Assembly: GCA_947175605.1 (NCBI GenBank)
Contig: CAMWNH010000001.1
Coordinates: forward strand, 62,001-126,000
Direction of reading: 5' to 3'
Length of the DNA stretch: 64,000 bases
Source of the DNA: an uncultured Porphyromonadaceae bacterium
GTDB taxonomy: Bacteria > Bacteroidota > Bacteroidia > Bacteroidales > Muribaculaceae
This document shows, in pieces, positions 48,642 through 58,463 of this stretch. Both the position numbers and the translations under genes were made by a program. The notes beneath the pieces were generated by a model. That model had not been told where the DNA came from. It ran no database searches and was given only the letters and a program-made list of their open reading frames with translations. The stretch's first letter is position 1; every line of letters starts with the position of its first letter.

Positions 48642-48992
48642 ATGAAAGTCAGAGAGGTTGTTACCTACAAAAATTATTTCGAGGATTTCTTCAAGGTGCA
48701 AACTCGAAAGGTACAAGACAAGATTATTAAGGTTCTTGATATTCTTGAACAGGTTGAGCGTGTGCCTTCGACTTACTTGAAATATATTGAGGGCACCAAC
48801 GGCTTGTTTGAGGTTCGTGTTCAATTGGGCAATAATATATTTCGAATATTCTGTTGCTTTGATGGCAACAAAATGGTGGTTCTTTTCAGTGGATTCCAAA
48901 AGAAAACACAGAAAACTCCACCGGGTGAAATTGCACGAGCAGAGAGAATTATGACTGAATACTACAACGATAAGAATCAGGGAAATGGATAA
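48642..48992 (+). CDS. HigB/RelE-like toxin (Gp49-like family)
   Basis: KVQDKIIKVLDILEQVERVPSTYLKYIEGTNGLFEVRVQLGNNIFRIFCCFDGNKMVVLFSGFQKKTQKTP. Confidence 0.9.
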   Translation: MKVREVVTYKNYFEDFFKVQTRKVQDKIIKVLDILEQVERVPSTYLKYIEGTNGLFEVRVQLGNNIFRIFCCFDGNKMVVLFSGFQKKTQKTPPGEIARAERIMTEYYNDKNQGNG

Positions 48993-49278
48993 CATACAGA
49001 CACTCGATCAACTTAAAAGTAAATACTACGGAGAAATCGGCACTCCCGAACGAGACCGTTTAGAAAACGAACTTGAGGTCCTCCGTATCGGTTACAAAAT
49101 CAAGACTGCTCGTGAAAAACTCAACCTCACTCAGGAGCAGTTAGCTGAACGTGTTGATAAGAAGCGACCGTTCATTTCCAAAATTGAAAATGACGGAGAA
49201 AACATCACTCTCCGCACCCTCTATGACATTGTAGAGCGTGGTTTGGGCGGACGTCTCAAAATCAGCTTTGAGTTCTGA
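48985..49278 (+). CDS. HigA-like XRE-family antitoxin
   Basis: HTH AREKLNLTQEQLAERVDKKRPFISKIENDGENITLRTLYDIVERGLGG; overlaps toxin ORF by 8 nt. Confidence 0.9.
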   Translation: MDNIQTLDQLKSKYYGEIGTPERDRLENELEVLRIGYKIKTAREKLNLTQEQLAERVDKKRPFISKIENDGENITLRTLYDIVERGLGGRLKISFEF

Positions 49279-49361
49279 AACTTTGCCACTCCATAATAGT
49301 CGGTCACTTATTCAGGTAGGTGGCTGATTTTTTTGTGCGAGGGTGGTTGAGGGGTTGGGGA

Positions 49362-52157
49362 TCAGTGGGCTTCGAGCCAGTTTGAGGCTACGCCGGATGA
49401 TACTTCCAGTGGCACGCGGCATTCGGGGAAGGCGTGTTCCATCTCCTCCGTGACCATACGCTGCAGGGTGGGGAGCTCCTCGGGCACGACATCGAACACG
49501 AGTTCGTCGTGCACCTGAAGAATCATGCGCGAGCGCAGTCCCATCTCGCCGATGCGACGGTAGATGCGCACCATTGCTATCTTGATAATGTCGGCTGCCG
49601 AGCCCTGCAGCGGAGCGTTCACGGCATTTCGCTCGGCATACCCGCGCACCACGCTGTTGCGCGAATTTATGTCGGGCAGATAGCGTTTACGCCCGAGAAT
49701 AGTCGATACGAATCCGTCCTCGCGTGCACGCTCGATGGCCTCGTTGATGTATTTCTCCACATCCGGATAGCTGCGCAGATAGCCGTCGATGAGTGCCTTG
49801 GCTTCCGAACGCGGAATGCCCAGACGCTCCGAGAGTCCGAAGGCGCTGATGCCGTAAATGATGCCGAAATTGGCGGTCTTGGCATTGCGGCGCTGCTCAT
49901 CGCTCACCTCGGCCAGCGGGAGGTGGTATATCTTGGCCGCCGTGGCGCGGTGGATATCCTCGCCGGAATGGAATGCTTCGAGCATGCCGGGATCGCCCGA
50001 GAAGTGGGCCATGAGGCGCAGTTCGATCTGCGAGTAGTCCGCCGAGAGCATGACATGACCGGGATCGGGTATGAAGGCCCGCCGTATCTCGCGTCCGTCG
50101 GCCGTGCGGATGGGGATGTTCTGGAGGTTGGGGTTGGTGGACGATATGCGTCCTGTTGCCGTCACCGTCTGGTTGAAGGTGGTATGGATCTTGCCCGTAC
50201 GCGGATTCACCATGCGCGGGAGTGCCTCGACATAGGTGGAGAGCAGCTTGCGCAGCCCGCGGATATCAAGTATGATCTGCACCAGCGGCACTGTGGCCTT
50301 GTATTTTTCGAGCACTTCCTCGGTTGTACTCCACGCGCCGCCCTTGGTTTTCTTTGCTTTCGGGTCAATGCCAAGTTCGCCGAACAGCACCTGTCCGACC
50401 TGCGAGGGCGAGCCCGGGTTGAAGCTGTGTCCGGCTATTTCGAATGCCTGAGCCTCCAGCTCCGCTATGCGTTCAGATAAGCCTCCGGCCATGGCGTGCA
50501 ATACGTCCGAATCGATGCGCACACCGGTCCATTCCATCTCGGCCAATACGCGCACGAAAGGCAGCTCGACGTCGTCCAGCAGCGAAGTCTGGCCCTTCAT
50601 GGCAATCTCCGAGCGCAGCGGGGCCTCGAGCCGTAAGGTTGTCTCGGCCAGTTCGCTCATCAATGGTGCTGCCAGCTCGGGCGTCGAGGCAGCAGCGAGC
50701 TGCTTGCGCCTATCGGTAGCGCTCAGATCGTAGCCGGAGGTGCGGTAGCCCAGATAAATCATGGCCAGCGTGGGGATGTCGTGCTTCATTTCGGGAGCCA
50801 CGAGGTAATGGGCCACGGAGGTGTCGAACCAGGCCGTGCGTTTCCATTCCAGACCTTCGCGACGCAAGAGGATCATGTCGCGTTTCACATCGGCGCTGAC
50901 AAGCGTGAGCTCGGGGCTGTCGAGAAGCGTGCGCAGAGGTGCGAGAAGTTCTTTTCGGGTGGTGGCATCAGCGCCATGCAGGGTGATGTAGAGCGTTTCG
51001 TAAGCATCGCCTTCCTTGTGGCGGCATAGTGCCACACCGCGCAGGATGTCCGTGAAGGCCTCTTCGCCCGGAGCATCGGTAGCGATGGAGGTGGGGCGCC
51101 CATCGTGGAGCACGCGCTGCACGAAAGAGGCCACGGCAGCAGGTGCCGTGGTGATTTCAGCAGAGTCGATGGTGAAGGTCGCGGGCGCCGCGGGTTCCGG
51201 TTCCACGAGGTCGAACAGGCCGCCCAGAGATTCGGCGTGCTCTTCCTTTTTGGGCGCCGTGTCCTTTTTCGCAGGCGCCGGGCTTTCCAGTCCGAGCTTG
51301 GCGGCCATTGTGCGGAACTCGAGTTCGTTGAAGATGGCCGCGAGAGCCTCGCGGTCGGGCTCGCGCCTTGCGAAGTCCTCGGGCGCGATGTCCACGGGCA
51401 CATCGGTGCAGATGGTCACGAGCTCCTTCGACATGCGTATCTGCGCCTCGTTGTCTACGATTTTCTGTTTCAGGGCTCCTTTCAGGTCGGCCGTATGTGC
51501 CAGAAGATTTTCCACCGAGCCGAATTCGGCAATCAGTTTTGCGGCCGTCTTCTCGCCCACGCCGGGACAGCCGGGCACATTGTCCGAGGCGTCACCTTCG
51601 AGCGCCAGAAGGTCTATCACCTGTCGCGGCGAGGATATGCCGTAGCGCTCGCACACCTCGCGCGGAGTGCGGATCTCGAAGCCCTGTCCTCGCAGCGAGG
51701 GGCGGTACATGTAGACACGGTCCGTCACGAGCTGGCCATAGTCTTTGTCGGGCGTCATCATGTAGGTCGTGAAATCGGTAGTGCGTTCGGCTATGCGCGA
51801 GAGGGTGCCTATCACATCATCGGCTTCGTAGCCTGCAATTTCAACTGCAGGGATGCGATAAGCTTCCAGTATCCTGCGGATGAAGGGAATGGCCAGGGTT
51901 ATGTCCTCGGGCTGCTTGTCGCGTCCGGCCTTATATTCGGGGTACTGCTCGTGGCGGAATGTCTGTCCGTGGGCCGGATCGAAGCACACGCCGATGTATT
52001 CCGGATTCTCCTTGCGCAACACCTCTTCGAGGGTGTTGCAGAATCCGAATATGGCCGAAGTGTTGAGGCCGTATGAGGTCACGCGGGGCGAGCGTACGAG
52101 GGCATAGTATGCGCGGTAGATGAGCGCGTAGGCATCGAGTAGGAAGAATTTTGGCAC
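49362..52157 (-). CDS. polA: DNA polymerase I
   Basis: 5'-3' exo domain LLDAYALIYRAYYA, polymerase motifs SADYSQIELRLMAHFS, RRNAKTANFGIIYGIS, QVHDELVFDV. Confidence 0.97.
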   Translation of the reverse strand: MPKFFLLDAYALIYRAYYALVRSPRVTSYGLNTSAIFGFCNTLEEVLRKENPEYIGVCFDPAHGQTFRHEQYPEYKAGRDKQPEDITLAIPFIRRILEAYRIPAVEIAGYEADDVIGTLSRIAERTTDFTTYMMTPDKDYGQLVTDRVYMYRPSLRGQGFEIRTPREVCERYGISSPRQVIDLLALEGDASDNVPGCPGVGEKTAAKLIAEFGSVENLLAHTADLKGALKQKIVDNEAQIRMSKELVTICTDVPVDIAPEDFARREPDREALAAIFNELEFRTMAAKLGLESPAPAKKDTAPKKEEHAESLGGLFDLVEPEPAAPATFTIDSAEITTAPAAVASFVQRVLHDGRPTSIATDAPGEEAFTDILRGVALCRHKEGDAYETLYITLHGADATTRKELLAPLRTLLDSPELTLVSADVKRDMILLRREGLEWKRTAWFDTSVAHYLVAPEMKHDIPTLAMIYLGYRTSGYDLSATDRRKQLAAASTPELAAPLMSELAETTLRLEAPLRSEIAMKGQTSLLDDVELPFVRVLAEMEWTGVRIDSDVLHAMAGGLSERIAELEAQAFEIAGHSFNPGSPSQVGQVLFGELGIDPKAKKTKGGAWSTTEEVLEKYKATVPLVQIILDIRGLRKLLSTYVEALPRMVNPRTGKIHTTFNQTVTATGRISSTNPNLQNIPIRTADGREIRRAFIPDPGHVMLSADYSQIELRLMAHFSGDPGMLEAFHSGEDIHRATAAKIYHLPLAEVSDEQRRNAKTANFGIIYGISAFGLSERLGIPRSEAKALIDGYLRSYPDVEKYINEAIERAREDGFVSTILGRKRYLPDINSRNSVVRGYAERNAVNAPLQGSAADIIKIAMVRIYRRIGEMGLRSRMILQVHDELVFDVVPEELPTLQRMVTEEMEHAFPECRVPLEVSSGVASNWLEAH

Positions 52158-52247
52158 GTCGGTAATGGAATTTTAGTTTTGGCGCTTGCGGGTTCGCATC
52201 GCAAAGATATAACAAATTATTCAAAAAATTGCTTTATCTTTGTGGCT

Positions 52248-54095
52248 ATGATAGGGCAAAATACATCGGATACATCCATGACGGAGCTGCGCGAGCGCGC
52301 ACTGGCGCTTCTGCGGCGCTTCTATGGCTACAAGTCGTTCCGCCCGGGACAGTGGGGCGTGATCGAAGCAGTGATGTCGGGTCGCGATGCCGTGGTGCTA
52401 ATGCCCACTGGTGGCGGCAAGAGCATGTGCTATCAGATGCCTGCCCTTCTGGCATCCCGGGGATGCGTCGTGGTAGTGTCGCCGCTTATTGCGCTGATGA
52501 ACGATCAGGTGCAGGCTCTGACGGCCAACGGCATCCCTGCCGCGGCCGTGCATTCCAATAACCCGGACAGCTACAACCGCGAGGTGATGGACGGTGTTTA
52601 TGCGGGAAAAATCAAACTGCTATACATATCGCCGGAGCGTCTGATGGCCGATATCGACCGCTGGAGCCCCGATATGCCCGTGGCGATGTTTGCCATCGAC
52701 GAGGCTCACTGCATCTCGCAGTGGGGCCATGATTTCCGCCCGGTATACACCTCGCTCTCCGGCCTTAAGGAGAGGCGTCCCGATGTGCCGGTGCTTGCAC
52801 TTACGGCCACGGCCGACCGCCTGACGCGCGATGATATTGTGGCGCAGTTGCGCCTGCGGAATCCATACTGCTATCTCGGCTCTTTCGACCGTCCGAACCT
52901 CACGCTTCGGGCTTTTCCCAATCCGGGACCTGCAGGGCGTGTGCGCTATATCATCGATATGGTGCGTAAGTACCCGCAGGATTCGGGCATGGCCTACTGC
53001 CTGTCGAGGAAGTCGGCCGAGACGCTGGATGCCAAGTTGCGTGCGCGCGGCATACGGTCGTGCGTATATCACGCCGGGCTCGACCCGGCGGCCCGTGACG
53101 CCGCTCACAAGGCTTTTCTGAACGGGACGGTTCAGGTGGTGTGTGCCACGGTTGCCTTCGGCATGGGCGTGGACAAAGGCAATATTCGTTGGGTGGTGCA
53201 CAACAATATGCCGGCCAATATAGAGAGCTACTATCAGGAAATAGGCCGTGCGGGCCGCGACGGGCTTCCGGCCGAGGCGACTCTCTTCTACAGTTATGGC
53301 GATATCGTCACCTTGCGCCAGTTCATAGCCGAGAGCGGCCGTGTGGCTGTGAATCAGGAGAAGCTACGGCGTATGGATTCGTATGCACATTCAAGGGTGT
53401 GCCGCCGGCGCGTGTTGCTGAGCTATTTCAGCGAGGAGGCCGTGCACGACTGCGGCAACTGCGACATCTGTCTGAATCCGCCGGTGCGTTTCGACGGAAC
53501 GGTGCTTGCGCAGAAGGCGCTTTCAGGCGTGATGCGCACACAAGCATCAGTTGGCGTGTTTACGCTCGTCGATATTTTACGAGGCTCGCAGCGTCAGGAA
53601 ATACGCCAACGCGGTTTTGACCGCCTGAAGACCTTCGGCGTCGGTGCGGACCTAAGCCGGGAGGAGTGGATGGATTATCTGGGTCAGATGATCCAACTCG
53701 GGGTATTCGAGGTGGCGTATGAGCGCGGCAACGTATTGCGGCCCACCCCCTTGGGCATGCGCATACTGCGCGGAGAGGAGCAGCTGGAGCTTTCGCGCTA
53801 TGTGGATCCGCAGACAGCCGGAGAGCACGAAGCAGCCCGGGGGGCGCTTGCAGCGCGTGGCGCGGACCGCCCTGTAGATAAGGCTCTTGTGGAGTATCTG
53901 AAAGGCGTGCGCAAGGAGCTGGCCGCAGAGTATGGCTGCCCGGCATTCATGATTTTCTCGGATGCGACGCTCGAGGATCTCGCACGCCGTCGTCCGCGGA
54001 CAATGGACGAGCTGCTCGATGTGCACGGCGTGGGCGAGAAGAAAGCATCGCGCTTCGGACATCGGATGCTTCGGGCACTCGACGCGTACCGTTAA
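52248..54095 (+). CDS. recQ: RecQ family ATP-dependent DNA helicase
   Basis: MPTGGGKSMCYQMPAL, FAIDEAHCISQWGHDFRPVY, Zn-binding CNCDIC region, HRDC C-term; start at 52248 or 52278. Confidence 0.95.
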   Translation: MIGQNTSDTSMTELRERALALLRRFYGYKSFRPGQWGVIEAVMSGRDAVVLMPTGGGKSMCYQMPALLASRGCVVVVSPLIALMNDQVQALTANGIPAAAVHSNNPDSYNREVMDGVYAGKIKLLYISPERLMADIDRWSPDMPVAMFAIDEAHCISQWGHDFRPVYTSLSGLKERRPDVPVLALTATADRLTRDDIVAQLRLRNPYCYLGSFDRPNLTLRAFPNPGPAGRVRYIIDMVRKYPQDSGMAYCLSRKSAETLDAKLRARGIRSCVYHAGLDPAARDAAHKAFLNGTVQVVCATVAFGMGVDKGNIRWVVHNNMPANIESYYQEIGRAGRDGLPAEATLFYSYGDIVTLRQFIAESGRVAVNQEKLRRMDSYAHSRVCRRRVLLSYFSEEAVHDCGNCDICLNPPVRFDGTVLAQKALSGVMRTQASVGVFTLVDILRGSQRQEIRQRGFDRLKTFGVGADLSREEWMDYLGQMIQLGVFEVAYERGNVLRPTPLGMRILRGEEQLELSRYVDPQTAGEHEAARGALAARGADRPVDKALVEYLKGVRKELAAEYGCPAFMIFSDATLEDLARRRPRTMDELLDVHGVGEKKASRFGHRMLRALDAYR

Positions 54096-54670
54096 GTTAT
54101 CTGCAGATGGTCCATCACCGTGCCGGCGAATAGACGCTCTCCCATGCAGCGGAAGCCGCAGCTCTCGTATAGATGCCGGGCCTTGACGTTGTCTTTGTCG
54201 CACAGCAGGCCCAGGGGCTTTCCGGCAGCGCGGGCCCTGTTGCGAGCATCGTCTATCAGCGCTCGTCCTATGCCTTGCCCCCTGAACTCGGGGAGAACCA
54301 TCAACGTATCCAGATAGAATTCATCCGAGTCGGTCTCTCCGGGGAAGTTGTCCATTTCTTCGCTTGTCATTTTCCATCCCAAGGTGGTGCATGCCTCGTG
54401 GAAAAAGTGCACACGCAGACGCTTGAGCTCCGCGCCGTCATAGCTGACGCATACACCCATAGGCCGGCCGCTGTCGGTGCGGGCGATACGGGCGTTGGTG
54501 TAGGAATACTGTGTGTCCTTGCGGGAGGCAAGGCGCATGAAGAGGTCGTGAACATCCTCACGGCTGCATCTATCGCCGGCAAGACCGTCGGAGATCTCGT
54601 CTCCCACAGCCGCAAGTATAGCATCGGCAATCAGAGACGCATCCTCGGGGCTTGCATTCGCTATTTTCAT
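54092..54670 (-). CDS. GNAT family N-acetyltransferase
   Basis: LDTLMVLPEFRGQGIGRALIDDARNRARAAGKPLGLLCDKDNVKARHLYESCGFR. Confidence 0.9.
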   Translation of the reverse strand: MKIANASPEDASLIADAILAAVGDEISDGLAGDRCSREDVHDLFMRLASRKDTQYSYTNARIARTDSGRPMGVCVSYDGAELKRLRVHFFHEACTTLGWKMTSEEMDNFPGETDSDEFYLDTLMVLPEFRGQGIGRALIDDARNRARAAGKPLGLLCDKDNVKARHLYESCGFRCMGERLFAGTVMDHLQIT

Positions 54671-54697
54671 GATATTGTGTGTTTGTCTACCGATAAG

Positions 54698-56286
54698 TTA
54701 TAGTACTTCCCAATGTCCGCCTTTATCCGGACCTACTCGCTTTATTCTCCTTGACTCTTTTAAAGATTTGATAATCTTCTTTACGCCCGATGGTGACATC
54801 TTAAGCTTTGTCGCCATTTCAGATATGGAGATTTTCGAATCGGCTTCTAAAAGTGAGATTAATTTCTGGCTACTCGTTAATGTTTTCTGGTTACTTAAGC
54901 CGGGTTCCTGGTTACTTTGATGCCTATTTTGGGTATACTCGTCTGTTTTCTGGTTACTTTTCTGGCCACGATGTATAGAATCTTGGTCGGTTTGAAATTT
55001 AGGAGGAGTGATCAAGGCATCGTAAAGTTCGAGCATGGCTTTTACGTCTTGTTCATGACCTCCGGTGGATAGTGTCAGTACTGTGCGGTCAACACCATCT
55101 TTGTGGGTTTCCTCAATAGTTACGGGCGTATGATAAACTTTTTCCCATTGTTTACATATACCACTCAGACCACTTCCGGCTCGTTCTCCGAAATCTATGA
55201 GAGAGAAGATTTTAAGCATTATGCCGTTACGTGGATCAGAGATACCGCCTTCGATAGCATCGGAAATGGAGATGCGCACTGTGCCGGGATTTGAGAGTCG
55301 ATACCCTTCTTCAGATTTATGGATAACCAGTCCCTGACGGCCATAAAAATCCGCGTGAACACAGGCATTAGTTAAAGCTTCACGTAATAGCTTGTGGATG
55401 GGGGTATCATCTACGCGAATATTACCTTTCAACACAAATGGAACCTTAAGCCCCTGTTGCATACGTCGCAGAACTTCAATCACAAAGTCGAATACATTGC
55501 CGCTCCAGTCACCGGATGTGGAGATAATACGGTCGGTCCAACGAGTTGCTCCCAAAGAGCGATTCTCTTGATAATCAAGAAAGTAATTTGGGAACTCACG
55601 TGTTATCTCATATTCGTAGCCGAACATCAACAGTCCAGCGGCCGTGGGATGGTATTTACCATCTTCGCCGATTCCGATAGCCCCGATTTTACGTAAAAAC
55701 ATTTCATCGTCCTCGTTGTTCCAGAGATGGTTCGTATGAGAGGAACGGAAAAAGTTACGATAGCCTTTGATTGTATCCTTACAGAATACCGACATATCCA
55801 TTTTCTCAAGGACCTTTGCATCTTGAGTGACATAAGCGGCATCACGAAACATGAGCGACATTTCATCGAGTGAGCAATGATAATCACCTTCATGGTTGCG
55901 ACGGTAGGTGCCCGATTTAGGGTCCATACCGACATAGACCGGTCGAGCCATGCGTTCAGCGCGAGGAACGTGAATAACAAGTATATTTTTACCGTCAATC
56001 ACCTCCGTCTGAACCATATTATGGGTAATGATGTTTGCGCTTATCTTTTGACGATTGTTGACCATGTTCCAGAAATCTTTCTCCAACTTCTCAATATCGA
56101 CATCTTCAGGCACAAGCTTTCCGTCCTTTTCCTCCCTTACGCCGAGCAGAATGACACCGATCGGTATTGGCAAAGGCCGAATAGGTCTCCCAAAATGATC
56201 CTGGGAAACCGCCTTTTTGCCTCCTTGGCTTCGAGTTGATTATGTTCTCGGTATTCTGCTAACTTGCTTAAATCGAATTCTGCCAT
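54698..56286 (-). pseudogene. AlbA_2 (Schlafen-like, DNA-binding)/AAA_4 ATP-binding protein, N-terminus frameshifted
   Basis: N-term MAEFDLSKLAEYREHNQLEAKEAK in one frame; remainder [32 protein letters not shown]... in another; a third frame supplies [18 protein letters not shown] between them. Confidence 0.75.
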
Positions 56287-56520
56287 GATTATGAGTCTAT
56301 TTAAATGCAAAGATAGTAAAAAACATCCGCGCAGGTCCAACAGGCAATAGCAAAATTAAGATATACTGAATTGATGTGTGAAAATTCGCGAAAAGTGCGG
56401 ATTTTTAAAGATTTATTTGGTGGTGTGCGGGGAAAAACGTATCTTTGCGCCGCAAAGCGTCCGGCCCTGTCGGGACCGGGCTAAGCGAATTAATAAACCC
56501 TATTTACTAACTAATTTTAA

Positions 56521-58305
56521 ATGACAGAATTGAAAAATTCTCCCATCGAAGATTTCGACTGGGCAGCGTATGAGAACGGTGAAACCGTCGCCGACCAGAG
56601 CCGCGAACAGGTCACCAAAGCTTATGAGGATTCCCTCAACTCCGTGAAGGACAAGGAAGTGATCGAAGGTACGATCATCGCCCTGAACAAGCGCGAAGCC
56701 GTTGTGAACATCGACTACAAGTCGGACGGCATCATCCCCATGAGCGAATTCCGCTACAATCCCGACATCAAGGTCGGCGACAAGGTGGAAGTGTTCATCG
56801 AGAACCAGGAAGACAAGAAGGGCCAGCTGATCCTGAGCCACAAAAAGGCTCGCGCAGCCCGCTCCTGGGACCGCATCAACGCCGCTCTCGAGAACAACGA
56901 CATCATCCAGGGCTACATCAAGTGCCGCACCAAGGGCGGTATGATCGTGGACGTGTTCGGTATCGAGGCTTTCCTCCCCGGCTCGCAGATCGACGTGAAG
57001 CCCATCCGCGACTACGACGTGTTCGTGGGCAAGACCATGGAATTCAAGGTTGTGAAGATCAACGAAGAGTTCAAGAACGTGGTTGTATCGCACAAGGCGC
57101 TCATCGAAGCCGAACTGGAGGCTCAGAAGCGCGAAATCATCTCTCACCTCGAAAAGGGTCAGGTGCTCGAAGGCACCGTCAAGAACATCACTTCCTATGG
57201 TGTGTTCATCGACCTGGGCGGTGTGGACGGTCTTATCCACATCACCGACCTTTCCTGGGGCCGCGTAAATCATCCCTCGGAAGTTGTGGAACTCGAGCAG
57301 AAGCTCAACGTTGTTATCCTCGACTTCGATAACGAGAAGAAGCGCATCGCTCTGGGTCTCAAGCAGCTCTTCCCCCATCCCTGGGAGGCTCTCAACCCCG
57401 ACCTCAAGGTTGGCGACCGCGTGAAGGGTAAGGTAGTCGTTATGGCTGACTACGGCGCATTCCTCGAAGTTGCTCCCGGCGTCGAAGGTCTCATCCACGT
57501 CAGCGAAATGTCGTGGAGCCAGCACCTCCGCAGCGCTCAGGACTTCCTCAAGGTTGGCGACGAGGTTGAAGCACAGATTCTTACGCTCGACCGCAACGAC
57601 CGCAAGATGAGCCTCGGTATCAAGCAGCTCAAGAAGGATCCCTGGGAAGACATCGACACCAAGTATGCCATCGGCAGCCGCCACACGGCCAAGGTGCGCA
57701 ACTTCACCAACTTCGGTGTGTTCGTTGAGATTGAAGAGGGCGTTGACGGCCTCATCCACATCTCCGACCTCTCCTGGACCAAGAAGATCAAGCACCCCAG
57801 CGAATTCACGCAGATCGGTGCCGACATCGACGTTGAGGTTCTCAACATCGACAAGGACAACCGCCGTCTCTCTCTCGGCCACAAGCAGCTCGAGGAGAAT
57901 CCCTGGGATGTATTCGAAACCGTATTCACGAAGGATTCCGTACACGAAGGCACCATCGTCGAGATGCTTGAGAAGGGTGCTGTTGTAGCTCTGCCTTACG
58001 GTGTCGAGGGCTTCGCAACGCCCAAGCACCTTGTGAAGGAAGACGGCACCACCGCCAAGGTGGACGAGAAGCTCCCCTTCAAGGTTATCGAATTCAACAA
58101 GGACAACAAGCGCATCATCGTAAGCCACAGCCGCACCTTCGAGGATCCGGCTCGTGCAGAGAAGAGCGCAGAGCGCAAGGCTGCAAAGCGTCCCGCCAAG
58201 AAGCAGGAAGAGCCCGCTGCCGCTGCTCAGACTACTCCGCTGGAGAAGACCACGCTGGGCGATCTCGCTTCGCTGGCTGCTCTCAAGGAGAAGCTGTCCA
58301 AGTAA
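56521..58305 (+). CDS. rpsA: 30S ribosomal protein S1
   Basis: Multiple S1 motifs e.g. GTVKNITSYGVFIDLGGVDGLIHITDLSWGRVNHPSEVV, VMADYGAFLEVAPGVEGLIHVSEMSW. Confidence 0.97.
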   Translation: MTELKNSPIEDFDWAAYENGETVADQSREQVTKAYEDSLNSVKDKEVIEGTIIALNKREAVVNIDYKSDGIIPMSEFRYNPDIKVGDKVEVFIENQEDKKGQLILSHKKARAARSWDRINAALENNDIIQGYIKCRTKGGMIVDVFGIEAFLPGSQIDVKPIRDYDVFVGKTMEFKVVKINEEFKNVVVSHKALIEAELEAQKREIISHLEKGQVLEGTVKNITSYGVFIDLGGVDGLIHITDLSWGRVNHPSEVVELEQKLNVVILDFDNEKKRIALGLKQLFPHPWEALNPDLKVGDRVKGKVVVMADYGAFLEVAPGVEGLIHVSEMSWSQHLRSAQDFLKVGDEVEAQILTLDRNDRKMSLGIKQLKKDPWEDIDTKYAIGSRHTAKVRNFTNFGVFVEIEEGVDGLIHISDLSWTKKIKHPSEFTQIGADIDVEVLNIDKDNRRLSLGHKQLEENPWDVFETVFTKDSVHEGTIVEMLEKGAVVALPYGVEGFATPKHLVKEDGTTAKVDEKLPFKVIEFNKDNKRIIVSHSRTFEDPARAEKSAERKAAKRPAKKQEEPAAAAQTTPLEKTTLGDLASLAALKEKLSK

Positions 58306-58331
58306 TCTGACAGTCTCAGATAAAGGCCTAT

Positions 58332-58373
58332 ACGGGCGCCACATTTCCCATCGGGAGTTGTGGCGCCCGTTTT
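58332..58373 (+). terminator. Rho-independent terminator of rpsA
   Basis: ACGGGCGCCACA...TGTGGCGCCCGT followed by TTT, perfect 12-bp stem. Confidence 0.85.
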
Positions 58374-58463
58374 GTGATTTCGCGCTTGGCGATTTTAGTC
58401 GGGGAGGCTTGGTTTTGGTTTTTGAACTATGTATATTTGCACTATAATTCAAAATCCGTGACC

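Noticed and set aside
48486-48995. 169-aa minus-strand ORF opposite higB with gene-like C-term SRRLSSRYEIWTKLIDLSLAEQVAKA
   Set aside because: Most of it is antisense to a clear toxin gene; the C-terminal part could be a gene remnant but there is too little sequence to support it
48642-49278. HigBA as part of a larger defence island
   Set aside because: Only the two-gene toxin-antitoxin pair is present; neighbours are copA and polA, with no other defence genes
56500-58452. 650-aa minus-strand ORF opposite rpsA
   Set aside because: Antisense shadow of rpsA; Leu/Val/His/Asp-rich low-information translation without recognisable motifs
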